A DNA stretch of 64,000 nucleotides, taken from the NCBI RefSeq assembly GCF_003862485.1, contig NZ_RRCM01000001.1:1082328-1146327 (forward strand), given 5' to 3'. Every line of letters starts with the position of its first letter. The first letter of the stretch is position 1. This DNA comes from Lachnoanaerobaculum orale. Its GTDB lineage: Bacteria; Bacillota; Clostridia; Lachnospirales; Lachnospiraceae. This document shows positions 6,904 through 16,050 of this stretch, piece by piece. Made by a program: the position numbers and the translations under genes. Below the pieces are notes generated by a model. The model saw only the letters and a program-made list of their open reading frames with translations, made no database searches and was not told where the DNA came from.

Positions 6904-8619
6904 ATGCTTAGATTAGCTCGTTATTTGAAGGAATATAAATTGGAGTCCGCTCTTGCGCCTTTGTTTAAGCTTTTGGAAGCGGCGTTTGAACTTTTGGTGC
7001 CGATAGTTATAGCAAGAATAATTGATGTAGGTATTGCAAATAAGGATTCGAACTACATTATAAAGATGGGTATATTGCTTGTAACCTTGGCGGTAATAGG
7101 ACTTACCTCTGCGATTGTAGCGCAGTATTTCAGCGCAAAGGCTGCGACAGGATTCGGAACAAAGCTGAGAGATGATTTGTTTGCTCATATTTTGAGCTTT
7201 TCGCATGCAGAGATAGATGTGCTTGGAAGAGATACATTGGTAACCAGAGTTACAAATGATAGCGACCAGGTACAAAACGGTGTGAACAGATTTTTCAGAC
7301 TTGTGCTCAGGTCGCCTTTTATAGTGGCAGGCGCATTTATAATGTCTTTTCATATAGACCCGAAGATGTCAATGATTGCACTTACCGTAATAATAATACT
7401 TGCAATAATAGTTGCGCTTATAATGTCAAAAAGCATAGGGCTTTACAGAAATGTGCAAAGAAAGCTTGACAGAGTACTTGGAAAAACAGGAGAGAACCTT
7501 ACAGGTATCAGAGTTATTCGTGCTTTTTCAAAGGAAAACAGAGAGGTAGACGAGTACGATAAGGCAACAAAGGATCTGTATAACGATCAGGTTTCGGTAG
7601 GTAATATATCTGCACTTTTAAACCCGCTCACATATGTAGTGGTAAACTTAGGTATTGTGGCAATACTTAAGGCAGGTGCGGTGCAGGTAAATATCGGAAA
7701 CCTTACCACAGGTCAGGTGGTGGCTTTAATCAACTATATGTCACAAATCTTGGTTGAACTTGTAAAGTTTGCAAATCTGATTATTCTTTTGTCAAAAGCA
7801 AGTGCCTGTGCAAAGAGAATAAATGAGATTTTTGATATTAAGTCTTCTATAACAGGCGGAAACAGTGAACTTGATTTGACAGGATATGACGGAGATATAA
7901 TTACATTTGAAAATGTAGGATTTGCATATCCGAAGGCCAAGGAAGAAGCACTTTCAGACATTTCGCTTTCTATAAAAAAGGGTGAGACTGTAGGAATTAT
8001 AGGCGGTACCGGTTCAGGTAAAAGTTCACTTATAAATCTTATACCCAGATTTTATGATATAAGCAGAGGCAGTATAAAACTTGCCGGTAAAGATATAAAA
8101 GAGTACAGCTTGGATTCTGTAAGAAAAAATGTTGCTTTGGTGGAACAAAAATCCAGGCTTTTTAGAGGAGATATCAGAGATAACCTGCTTTGGGGAGATG
8201 AAAATGCAAGCGATAGTGAACTTTTTGAAGCTGCCGATATCGCTCAGGCAACCGATGTTATAAATTCAAAAGAAAAAAGACTTGATTCCGAGGTCGCAAT
8301 GTACGGCAATAATTTCTCAGGAGGTCAAAAACAAAGACTTTCTATTGCAAGAAGCTTAGTTAAAAAGGCAGGTATATTGATACTTGACGACTCGTCATCG
8401 GCACTTGATTACGCTACAGACTCAAGACTTAGAAAAGCGATAAGGCAGATAAAAGATATTACCACGATTATTGTAAGTCAGAGAATAGTTTCTATAAAGA
8501 ATGCCGACAGAATAGTGGTACTTGATGACGGAAAAATAGTAGGAATAGGAACTCATGATGAGCTTTTGGAGAGCAGTCCTATATATAAAGAAATATATAG
8601 TTCACAGGTTATGTCTTAA
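6904..8619 (+). CDS. ABC exporter half-transporter, degenerate-site subunit
   Basis: A 571-residue half-transporter: an N-terminal six-helix exporter domain (about residues 15-305) fused to an ATPase domain. Walker A is GGTGSGKSS (about 367) and the signature is FSGGQKQRL (about 471). After Walker B the usual catalytic Glu is replaced by Asp (LILDDSSSALD, about 494), and the H-loop His by Gln (VSQRIVS, about 523). Such a non-catalytic site is known in heterodimeric exporters of the TM287/288 and BmrCD type. The ATG at 6904 is chosen because AGGAGG lies 5 bases upstream; an in-frame ATG at 6883 lies before that site. The partner gene follows after 11 bases. Substrate unknown; drugs, lipids or peptides are possible. 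Confidence 0.9.
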   Translation: MLRLARYLKEYKLESALAPLFKLLEAAFELLVPIVIARIIDVGIANKDSNYIIKMGILLVTLAVIGLTSAIVAQYFSAKAATGFGTKLRDDLFAHILSFSHAEIDVLGRDTLVTRVTNDSDQVQNGVNRFFRLVLRSPFIVAGAFIMSFHIDPKMSMIALTVIIILAIIVALIMSKSIGLYRNVQRKLDRVLGKTGENLTGIRVIRAFSKENREVDEYDKATKDLYNDQVSVGNISALLNPLTYVVVNLGIVAILKAGAVQVNIGNLTTGQVVALINYMSQILVELVKFANLIILLSKASACAKRINEIFDIKSSITGGNSELDLTGYDGDIITFENVGFAYPKAKEEALSDISLSIKKGETVGIIGGTGSGKSSLINLIPRFYDISRGSIKLAGKDIKEYSLDSVRKNVALVEQKSRLFRGDIRDNLLWGDENASDSELFEAADIAQATDVINSKEKRLDSEVAMYGNNFSGGQKQRLSIARSLVKKAGILILDDSSSALDYATDSRLRKAIRQIKDITTIIVSQRIVSIKNADRIVVLDDGKIVGIGTHDELLESSPIYKEIYSSQVMS

Positions 8620-8630
8620 GGAGGATTCAA

Positions 8631-10361
8631 ATGAAGAATAATAAAAATACATTAAAAAGAATTTTGAATCTTTTAAGCCCGTACAAACTGAGAATGGTAG
8701 TCAGTCTTTTATTGGCGGTTGTTATTGTACTTACTACACTTTATTTGCCGATACTTACAGGTAGAGCCGTGGATACCATAGTTTCAAAGGGAAATGTTGA
8801 TTTCATAAAACTTTCAAAAATAGTAATATTGATGATTATAATGATGGCTGTTACGGCAGTTTCACAGTGGTGTATGACCGCTATAAACAATGGTGTTGCC
8901 TATCATATGGTCAGAGATATAAGAAATCAGGCTTTTAAAAAGCTTATGAAGCTGCCTATATCATATGTTGATTCAAACAGCCATGGAGAGATCATAAATA
9001 AGATAATCAATGATGTGGATCAGTTTTCAGAAGGACTACTGATGGGATTTGCACAATTTTTTACCGGTGCGTTGACTATAGTACTTACTATTATAATACT
9101 GTTTACAATAAATGTGTATGTAACTTTGGTTGTACTGCTTGTCACACCGCTTGCAGTACTTGTGGCAGGCTTTATTGCAAAGAATACTTATAAGCATTTC
9201 AAGTCACAGTCCGAAAGAAGGGCGAGGATGACGGGAATAGTGGATGAAATGATTGCAGGATTAAGTACTGTAAAGAACTTCACTATGGAGAGCAGGGTAG
9301 AAGATAATTTCAAGGAATCAGATGAGGCGCTTAGAGTGGCAAGTCAAAATGCCATTTTTATTTCAGCCATAGCTTTTCCTGCTACCAGATTTGTAAATGC
9401 GCTTGTATATGCAGGTGTGGCTATTGCAGGAGCGCTGCTTTCCATAACGGGAAAGATGAGTGTAGGACAGCTGGCTTCAGTACTCAGTTATGCTACACAG
9501 TATACAAAGCCTTTTAATGAGATATCAGGTGTGGTGACTGAGCTTCAAAATTCATTTGCCTGTGCAGCAAGAGTATTTGCGCTGATAGATGAAAAAGAGA
9601 TATTGCCTGACAAGGATTCCAATAATTTCTTGAAGGATGTGGACGGCAATGTGGAGATTTCACATGTTTACTTCTCATATGACAAGTCAAAGAAGCTTAT
9701 TGAGGATCTTAACTTGGATGTAAAGGCGGGACAAAGAATTGCCATAGTAGGACCGACGGGAAGCGGAAAGTCAACTATTATAAATCTTTTGATGCGCTTT
9801 TATGATGTGGATAGCGGCAGTATAAAGATAGAGGGCAAGAATATATATGATGTGACAAGAAAATCCATCAGAGAGAACTTCGGTATGGTTTTACAGGAGA
9901 CATGGTTAAAGAATGCCACAATCAGAGAAAATATAGCTTTCGGAAAGCCTGATGCAAGCTTTGAAGAGGTGGAAAAGGCCGCCAAGGAAGCATATGCCGA
10001 CAGCTTTATAAAGAGATTGCCTGACGGCTATGATACTGTAGTCAGTGAGGGTGGAGAGAACCTTTCGGCAGGTCAAAGACAGCTTTTATGTATTGCCAGA
10101 ATAATGCTTGCAATACCTCCGATGTTGATACTTGATGAAGCCACATCAAGTATTGATACTATGACTGAAGCCAGAATCAGCAAGGCATTTGATAAGATGA
10201 TGGTTGGAAGAACAAGCTTTGTAGTGGCACACAGACTTTCTACAATAAGAAATGCGGATATGATACTGGTGCTTAAAGACGGACATATAATAGAACAGGG
10301 TAACCATAAGGAGCTTATGGATATGAAGGGCTTCTATTATGAACTTAACAATGCGGTTTAA
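8631..10361 (+). CDS. ABC exporter half-transporter, catalytic subunit
   Basis: A 576-residue half-transporter with a membrane domain and an ATPase domain. Here all motifs are canonical: Walker A GPTGSGKST (about 373), signature LSAGQRQLL (about 476), Walker B plus catalytic Glu LILDEATSSID (about 500) and H-loop AHRLSTI (about 532). Paired with the upstream subunit it would form a heterodimer with one consensus and one degenerate ATP site. AAGGAGG precedes the start. The gene is followed after 14 bases by the radical SAM gene, so readthrough into that cluster is possible. Substrate cannot be read from the sequence. Confidence 0.92.
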   Translation: MKNNKNTLKRILNLLSPYKLRMVVSLLLAVVIVLTTLYLPILTGRAVDTIVSKGNVDFIKLSKIVILMIIMMAVTAVSQWCMTAINNGVAYHMVRDIRNQAFKKLMKLPISYVDSNSHGEIINKIINDVDQFSEGLLMGFAQFFTGALTIVLTIIILFTINVYVTLVVLLVTPLAVLVAGFIAKNTYKHFKSQSERRARMTGIVDEMIAGLSTVKNFTMESRVEDNFKESDEALRVASQNAIFISAIAFPATRFVNALVYAGVAIAGALLSITGKMSVGQLASVLSYATQYTKPFNEISGVVTELQNSFACAARVFALIDEKEILPDKDSNNFLKDVDGNVEISHVYFSYDKSKKLIEDLNLDVKAGQRIAIVGPTGSGKSTIINLLMRFYDVDSGSIKIEGKNIYDVTRKSIRENFGMVLQETWLKNATIRENIAFGKPDASFEEVEKAAKEAYADSFIKRLPDGYDTVVSEGGENLSAGQRQLLCIARIMLAIPPMLILDEATSSIDTMTEARISKAFDKMMVGRTSFVVAHRLSTIRNADMILVLKDGHIIEQGNHKELMDMKGFYYELNNAV

Positions 10362-10375
10362 AGAAAGAGGAATAT

Positions 10376-12241
10376 ATGAGAAAATTGGCACTAAGCGATG
10401 ATATACTGCTTAGCGTTGACAAGCCGGCAAGATATATAGGCGGCGAGTTGAATTCAAGAGATAAAAATTTAGATGATGTGGATATAAGATTTGTGATGTG
10501 CTTTCCCGATGTATACGAGATCGGAATGAGCCATATCGGAATGCAGATTATATACGATATGTTAAACAGGAGAGAAGATACATTCTGTGAGAGACTTTTT
10601 TCACCTTGGGTGGACCTTGATAAAATACTAAGGGAGAAGAATATACCGCTTTTTTCACTGGAGAGTCAGGAAAATGTAAAGGATGCTGATTTTCTCGGAA
10701 TCACATTGCAGTATGAGATGTGCTATACCAATATATTGCAAGTACTTGAACTTTCACATATACCGATGTATGCAAAGGATAGGGGTGAAGAGTATCCGAT
10801 AGTGATAGGTGGAGGTCCGTGTGCTTATAATCCTGAGCCTTTGGCACCTTTCTTTGATATATTCTATATAGGGGAGGGAGAAGTGGTATATGATAAACTG
10901 CTTGACCTTTACAAGGAATGTAAGAAAAACAAGTTGTCAAAGCATGAGTTTTTATTGAAGGCGGCACAGATGGAGGGAATGTATATCCCCGAGTTTTATG
11001 ATGTGACATATAAGCCTGACGGCACAATAGATAAATTTACACCGAAGTATGAGAATGTCCAAAGTGTTGTGCACAGAGTTGTTGTTCAAAATATGGATAC
11101 CGTTTCATACCTGTCAAAACCTGTAGTACCTTTTATCAAGGTCACTCAAGACAGAGTGGTACTTGAGATAATGAGGGGTTGTATCAGAGGGTGCAGATTC
11201 TGTCAGGCGGGAAATGTATACAGACCTCAGAGAGAACATTCACTTGACTACCTTATAAACTATGCAAAGACAATGCTTGATATCACGGGGGCGGAAGAAA
11301 TATCACTCAGCTCACTGAGCTCAAGTGATTACAGCAACCTAGGAAAACTTTTAGACTTTTTGCTTGAATATACCAAGGAGAGAGGTATAAATATTTCATT
11401 GCCTTCACTCAGAATAGATGCATTTTCACTTGATGTGATGAGTAAGGTACAGGATGTAAAGAAGAGTTCACTTACATTTGCACCTGAAGCAGGCACACAG
11501 AGGCTGCGAGATGTTATAAATAAGGGTATTACTGAAGAAGATATATTAAACGGGTCTATGGAAGCGTTTAAGGGAGGTTGGAATAAGGTAAAGCTTTATT
11601 TTATGCTTGGACTTCCTACAGAAACGGATGAAGATATAAAGGGAATACCTGAGCTTTGTGAGAAAATAGCAGAGAATTACTATTCAATACCGAAAGATCA
11701 AAGAATAGGTAAGGTTTCAATTACTGCAAGTTCATCATTTTTTGTACCTAAGCCTTTTACACCTTTCCAGTGGGCAAAGATGGAGACAAGAGATGAATAC
11801 CTAAGAAGAGCGCACTTGGTCAAGGATACAATGAGAGAACAGCTCAATCAAAAAAGTATGAAATATCAGTACCACGATGCTGAGGTTACGTTGCTTGAGG
11901 GACTTATGGCAAGAGGTGACAGAAAGATTGCCGATGTTATAGTAAGTGCATATAAAAACGGCGCAATGTATGACTCGTGGTCCGATCAGTTCAGTATGGA
12001 ATACTGGGACAAGGCGTATGAAGAAACAGGAATCGACCCTGACTTTTATACACTCAGAGAAAGAAGTATTGATGAAGTATTCCCTTGGGATTTTATAGAC
12101 TCGGGAGTTACAAAAAACTTCCTTATCAGAGAGTGGAAAACGGCACATGAGGATAAGATTTCACCGAACTGCAGACAGCAGTGTTTGGGATGCGGTGCAA
12201 GAAAGTATAACGGAGGTGTTTGTCTTGAAAGTGCGAATTAA
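10376..12241 (+). CDS. B12-binding-type radical SAM protein (TIGR03960 family)
   Basis: A 621-residue protein with an N-terminal Rossmann-like region resembling a cobalamin-binding domain (about 40-170) and a radical SAM core whose cluster Cys residues are C269, C273 and C276 (GCIRGCRFCQAG). A Cys-rich tail (CRQQCLGCGARKYNGGVC) is typical of the TIGR03960 family. The reaction is not known. In other bacteria this gene lies next to, or is fused with, a DUF2344 protein and beside RNase G, and the same order is seen here, with overlap into the next gene. That conserved linkage suggests a role around RNA or ribosome modification, which remains inference. Confidence 0.88.
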   Translation: MRKLALSDDILLSVDKPARYIGGELNSRDKNLDDVDIRFVMCFPDVYEIGMSHIGMQIIYDMLNRREDTFCERLFSPWVDLDKILREKNIPLFSLESQENVKDADFLGITLQYEMCYTNILQVLELSHIPMYAKDRGEEYPIVIGGGPCAYNPEPLAPFFDIFYIGEGEVVYDKLLDLYKECKKNKLSKHEFLLKAAQMEGMYIPEFYDVTYKPDGTIDKFTPKYENVQSVVHRVVVQNMDTVSYLSKPVVPFIKVTQDRVVLEIMRGCIRGCRFCQAGNVYRPQREHSLDYLINYAKTMLDITGAEEISLSSLSSSDYSNLGKLLDFLLEYTKERGINISLPSLRIDAFSLDVMSKVQDVKKSSLTFAPEAGTQRLRDVINKGITEEDILNGSMEAFKGGWNKVKLYFMLGLPTETDEDIKGIPELCEKIAENYYSIPKDQRIGKVSITASSSFFVPKPFTPFQWAKMETRDEYLRRAHLVKDTMREQLNQKSMKYQYHDAEVTLLEGLMARGDRKIADVIVSAYKNGAMYDSWSDQFSMEYWDKAYEETGIDPDFYTLRERSIDEVFPWDFIDSGVTKNFLIREWKTAHEDKISPNCRQQCLGCGARKYNGGVCLESAN

Positions 12242-12950
12242 GTTTGAAAAGACGGATCAGATGCGTTTTATCGGACATCTTGATCTGATGAGATATTTTC
12301 AAAAGGCTATGAGAAGAGCGGATATTCCTATAAAGTATAGTGAGGGTTTTTCACCTCATCAAATAATGTCATTCGGAGCTCCTCTAAGTATGGGAGTGTC
12401 GGGGCTTGGCGAATATATGGATATCGAACTGAAAGACGGAAGTTATATCTCTTCAAAAGAGGCACTGGAAAGATTGAATGCCGTGATGTGTACAGGTATG
12501 AAGGTTAAAAAGTTCCTACAAATACCTGATGACTCAAAGCCTGCTATGGCACTTATGGACACTGCCGATTTTAAGGCGGAGTTTAAAGAGAGTGTATCAC
12601 AGGATGAGATAAAGAAAGCCATAGACAAGTTACTTTCAAGAGAATCAATTTTACTTACAAAAATCTCAAAGAAGAAAAAGAAAAATGAGTACGGTAAGTT
12701 TGTTGAGGTTGAGACTACAAGCGTAACGGATATAAAGCCGTATATATATAAGCTTGAAGCTTTAGAAAACGGAGTATTCATGCATTTATCTCAGGGAAGT
12801 ACCAACAATATAAAGCCTGCATTTGTGATGGATTTTTTGGCGGAGGAAGGTCTTGAAAATGCGAAGAGGAATGAATACTATCTGTACAGGCTTGATATGT
12901 ATACAGATGAAGGGAAGGCCTTAGATGAGTACGGCTGTGAAATTATCTAA
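12225..12950 (+). CDS. DUF2344 / TIGR03936 radical SAM-associated protein
   Basis: A 241-residue protein of the DUF2344 family, which is found fused to the C-terminus of TIGR03960 radical SAM proteins in some phyla. The N-terminal pattern VRIKFEKTDQMRFIGHLDLM and SEGFSPHQIMSFGAPLSMG is characteristic. The start is taken as TTG at 12225, because GGAGGT (12212-12217) lies 7 bases upstream and the family normally begins exactly there (M-K-V-R). It overlaps the upstream gene by 17 bases and the RNase G gene by 26 bases, so the three are translated as a coupled set. Molecular function unknown. Confidence 0.88.
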   Translation: MKVRIKFEKTDQMRFIGHLDLMRYFQKAMRRADIPIKYSEGFSPHQIMSFGAPLSMGVSGLGEYMDIELKDGSYISSKEALERLNAVMCTGMKVKKFLQIPDDSKPAMALMDTADFKAEFKESVSQDEIKKAIDKLLSRESILLTKISKKKKKNEYGKFVEVETTSVTDIKPYIYKLEALENGVFMHLSQGSTNNIKPAFVMDFLAEEGLENAKRNEYYLYRLDMYTDEGKALDEYGCEII

Positions 12951-13953
12951 GCTTCTTATCATAAGATATAAGAATAAACTTTTTGCAATATCCTATGACG
13001 GCAATATTGCCAATGAGATAGAATATATTGAAAATAATTCCTTACTGGGCAGCATACATATAGGAAGAGTAAAAAAGATATCAAAGAATATAAATGCAGC
13101 ATTTGTGGAGATTGAATACAATAAAGAGCGTCAGACGGTGTATTTTGATATGCCGGATGTAAAATATATTATATTTGCCGATGAAAAAGAGCATACAGCA
13201 TTACATGAGGGCGACGATATTGTAATAAAGATTTCAAAGCTTCCTATAAAGAATAAGCTTGCAGGTGCTACAGCCAATATTTCAGATGTAAGTACAGAAG
13301 TGCTTGATGATATAAAGGCGCGAAAAAATTATATCAAATCACCGAGTATGCTTTATGCAGGGGAGTGCGACTATATTGAGATAATAAAAGACAGATTGAA
13401 ATATACTACATTTGATATAGTCACCGACATTGAGGAAGTTTATGAGAAAATACTGAGTTTTTTAAAAGAAAATCATAACGAGCTTGCAGACAGAGTCAGA
13501 CTTTATGAAGATCCGATGATTTCAATGAATAAGCTCTACTCTATAGATACATTGTTTGAGAGCGCACTTGATAAAAGAGTCTGGTTAAAGGACGGTGGGT
13601 ATCTTTTTATAGAGCCCACCGAGGCACTGACAGTTATTGATGTAAACACCGGAAAGAATGTGCAAAAAAAGGATGCGGCGGCTGTCAAGTTGAAGACAAA
13701 TCTTGAGGCTATAAAAGAGAGTGCAAGGCAGATGCGTCTAAGGAATATTTCAGGTATTATAGTCATTGACCTTATAAATACTTCAGATAAGTCTGAAGTG
13801 GACCTTTTGTACCACACTATGAAAGATTATTTAAAAGAGGACAGGCTCAATACCGTGGCAATAGATATAACGAAGCTTTGTCTTTTTGAGATAACCAGAA
13901 GAAAAAGAAAGCCGAGTCTGCTTGAGGTGATGAAAACAGAGTGGAGACTGTAG
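12925..13953 (+). CDS. rng: Ribonuclease E/G family protein
   Basis: A 342-residue endoribonuclease of the RNase E/G family, which cuts single-stranded RNA during mRNA turnover and rRNA processing. An S1-like segment lies near residues 30-75 (GSIHIGRVKKISKNINAAFVEI in pieces). The catalytic Mg-binding Asp residues correspond to D239 (VIDVNTGK) and D282 (IVIDLI). It ends soon after LEITRRKRKPSLLEV, so the Zn-link and C-terminal small domain of Escherichia coli RNase E/G are missing; short versions are common in clostridia. In many Firmicutes rplU follows this gene, but here a new promoter and apbE follow instead. Confidence 0.88.
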   Translation: MSTAVKLSKLLIIRYKNKLFAISYDGNIANEIEYIENNSLLGSIHIGRVKKISKNINAAFVEIEYNKERQTVYFDMPDVKYIIFADEKEHTALHEGDDIVIKISKLPIKNKLAGATANISDVSTEVLDDIKARKNYIKSPSMLYAGECDYIEIIKDRLKYTTFDIVTDIEEVYEKILSFLKENHNELADRVRLYEDPMISMNKLYSIDTLFESALDKRVWLKDGGYLFIEPTEALTVIDVNTGKNVQKKDAAAVKLKTNLEAIKESARQMRLRNISGIIVIDLINTSDKSEVDLLYHTMKDYLKEDRLNTVAIDITKLCLFEITRRKRKPSLLEVMKTEWRL

Positions 13954-13982
13954 TTGACGAAATATACTTTCTGTAATATTAT
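13954..13982 (+). promoter_or_regulatory. Promoter of apbE
   Basis: -35 TTGACG at 13954-13959, 17-bp spacer, -10 TATTAT at 13977-13982, starting at the first base after the rng stop codon. Confidence 0.55.
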
Positions 13983-14040
13983 TTAAAAGTTGACGGTTAT
14001 ATTGACCTAACTAAATATATGAAAAGACCGGGAGATTATT

Positions 14041-15102
14041 TTGAAGAATTTTAATAAGAAGACTCTTGTAGCTGTACTTGCCATAGTGGTGATACTTGCA
14101 ATTATAGCAATAGCGGGTAAAAACAGCAGTATGAAGTCTGTTGCCAATAACTTTGACTTATCACTTGATAAAAAAAGCGATGAACCTTTGACAGATACCA
14201 CTTTTGCACTTGATACATTCATTACGGTGACTATATACCATGGCGGTGATGAAAATGTACTTAAAGATTCACTTGATTTTATAAGAAAGTATGAGATGGT
14301 TTTTTCAGCGGCCAATCCTGATGCGGAGCTTTATAAGCTCAATCACAGGGGTAAGGGTGTAATGAGTGTTAAAGCAAGTGAGGACCTTGCCTATCTAATA
14401 GATAAGGCATTATATTACAGTAAGGTATCAAACGGAGCTTTTGATATTACTACACAGCCGCTTAAAGAACTTTGGGATTTCAATACGGACGATCCGAAGC
14501 TTCCAAGCGATGAGAGCATAAAAGAAGCTTTGCCTAAGGTGGACTATACAAGAGTAAGTGTGGAGGGAGATACTATAAATTTTACCTCGGATGATACACA
14601 GATTGACCTTGGAGCTATTGCCAAGGGATATATTGCGGATAAGACCAAGGAATTTTTGAAGAGTAAGGGTGTGGACAGTGCCATAATAAATCTTGGCGGA
14701 AATGTACTTTGTATAGGTAAGAAACCTGACGGTCAAAACTTCACTATAGGACTTCAAAAGCCTTATGCCGACAGGAATGAGACTGTGGCGCTGCTTACAG
14801 TGGATGATGAATCTGTGGTATCTTCAGGAGTGTATGAGAGACATTTTGTGATAGACGGTAAAAACTATCACCATATCTTAAATCCTAAGACCGGATATCC
14901 TTATGACAACGGACTTGTAGAGGTAAGTATACTTACAAAGTCGTCTACAGATGCCGACGCACTTTCAACCACCTGTTTTTCACTGGGAGTGGAAGAAGGG
15001 GTAAAACTGTTAAATTCAATACCGGATACCTACGGATACTTTATTTTGTCGGACTACAGTATAGTGTATTCTGACGGAGCAAAGGAACAACTTGCCGAGT
15101 AG
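14041..15102 (+). CDS. apbE: FAD:protein FMN transferase
   Basis: A 353-residue ApbE-type enzyme that attaches FMN covalently to a Thr of target flavoproteins such as Rnf, Nqr or fumarate reductase subunits, outside the membrane. An N-terminal membrane anchor spans about residues 7-26. Family motifs include FDITTQPLKELW, IDLGAIAKGYIADK, INLGGNVLCIG and HHILNPKTGYP, the last containing metal ligands. Start is TTG at 14041, preceded by GGGAG; a later ATG would remove the anchor. No flavoprotein target is encoded nearby. It has its own promoter and probably is a single-gene unit. Confidence 0.93.
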   Translation: MKNFNKKTLVAVLAIVVILAIIAIAGKNSSMKSVANNFDLSLDKKSDEPLTDTTFALDTFITVTIYHGGDENVLKDSLDFIRKYEMVFSAANPDAELYKLNHRGKGVMSVKASEDLAYLIDKALYYSKVSNGAFDITTQPLKELWDFNTDDPKLPSDESIKEALPKVDYTRVSVEGDTINFTSDDTQIDLGAIAKGYIADKTKEFLKSKGVDSAIINLGGNVLCIGKKPDGQNFTIGLQKPYADRNETVALLTVDDESVVSSGVYERHFVIDGKNYHHILNPKTGYPYDNGLVEVSILTKSSTDADALSTTCFSLGVEEGVKLLNSIPDTYGYFILSDYSIVYSDGAKEQLAE

Positions 15103-15123
15103 GTATTGTAAAGATATTGTAAT

Positions 15124-15152
15124 TTGACTTTGATAAGCAAAAAGTATATATT
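15124..15152 (+). promoter_or_regulatory. Promoter of the SseB-like gene
   Basis: -35 TTGACT at 15124-15129, 17-bp spacer, -10 TATATT at 15147-15152. Confidence 0.6.
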
Positions 15153-15185
15153 AGTGTCAAGAAATATATTTTTTTGGAGATAAAA

Positions 15186-15980
15186 ATGGACAGAAGAGAA
15201 GTACTTTCAAGTATACCTAAGGCAGTCAATCTTTATATGATTCATTCGGAGTTTACAAGATTGCCATATATTGAGTGTGACGATAAGACCTTTGATGATG
15301 TAGCATTCTTCTTTGATATAAAAGAAAATGCGGACAAGAAATCACAGGAGTTGCTTGAAAAAAAACAAAAGAATGTTGTGGTAGAGCTTACTCAGGAGGG
15401 AATACTCAGAGCGTTCACACATCTTGTTATAGCGGGAGTGAATGCAATCAAGTACAATTGTCAAGGTGAGGATTATATAATTCAGCTTGATGAGATTATA
15501 AAGATTTCAGATTTCAGTGAGCTTCCACCTGAGAAAAGACCTATAGAGAACAGAACATTGCAACTTACAATGCTTTATTTTGCTCAGGAAATCAGAGCAA
15601 ATATTGACAATCCGAATACTCCTGTTATACATGATATGGAAGAGGAGATGATGGTCAATATCCTTAAGGCGAGATTTTTGGTTCCTGTAAGAGAGACTGA
15701 GGTTGACGGTAAGACTCAGATGCAGATGCTTATGATAAAGCTCGGTGAAGACGGCGGCAGTATGATACCTGTATTTACAGACAATATTGAGTTTGACAAG
15801 ATGCCAAATGACGAAACTGTCAAAAAGACCATTATTGATGCAAAGAATCTTATAAACTTCCCGCTTACACCTGAGTGTGACGGATTCCTTATCAACCCTA
15901 TGGGAGTGAGCCTGCCGCTTAATGCAGGTATAGTAAATAATTTAAAGAATATGGAAATAGCACCTGCAGATAAAGAATAA
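15186..15980 (+). CDS. SseB-family protein
   Basis: A 264-residue cytosolic protein resembling the SseB family (PF07179). Two related halves can be seen: the first contains YIECDDKTFDDVAFFFDIKE and the second MIPVFTDNIEFD with GFLINPMGVSLPL, the usual SseB ending. No catalytic motif is visible and the biochemical role of the family in Gram-positive bacteria is not established. The ATG at 15186 has GGAGA 5 bases upstream; a TTG at 15174 is less likely. It stands alone between its own promoter and a bidirectional terminator. Confidence 0.7.
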   Translation: MDRREVLSSIPKAVNLYMIHSEFTRLPYIECDDKTFDDVAFFFDIKENADKKSQELLEKKQKNVVVELTQEGILRAFTHLVIAGVNAIKYNCQGEDYIIQLDEIIKISDFSELPPEKRPIENRTLQLTMLYFAQEIRANIDNPNTPVIHDMEEEMMVNILKARFLVPVRETEVDGKTQMQMLMIKLGEDGGSMIPVFTDNIEFDKMPNDETVKKTIIDAKNLINFPLTPECDGFLINPMGVSLPLNAGIVNNLKNMEIAPADKE

Positions 15981-16004
15981 TTCAGTTAAGGTGTTGTTTT
16001 AAGA

Positions 16005-16050
16005 AATTGCCCCATATAGCGATTTATATGCTATATGAGGCAATTTTTTA
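16005..16050. terminator. Bidirectional terminator
   Basis: ATTGCCCCATATAGC and GCTATATGAGGCAAT form a 15-bp stem with one G-T pair, with A runs on the left and T runs on the right. It serves both the SseB-like gene and the convergent citrate synthase gene. Confidence 0.85.

Noticed and set aside
16005-16050. Stem-loop as a small RNA gene
   Set aside because: It sits between convergent stop codons and has run-off tracts on both strands, which fits a bidirectional terminator.
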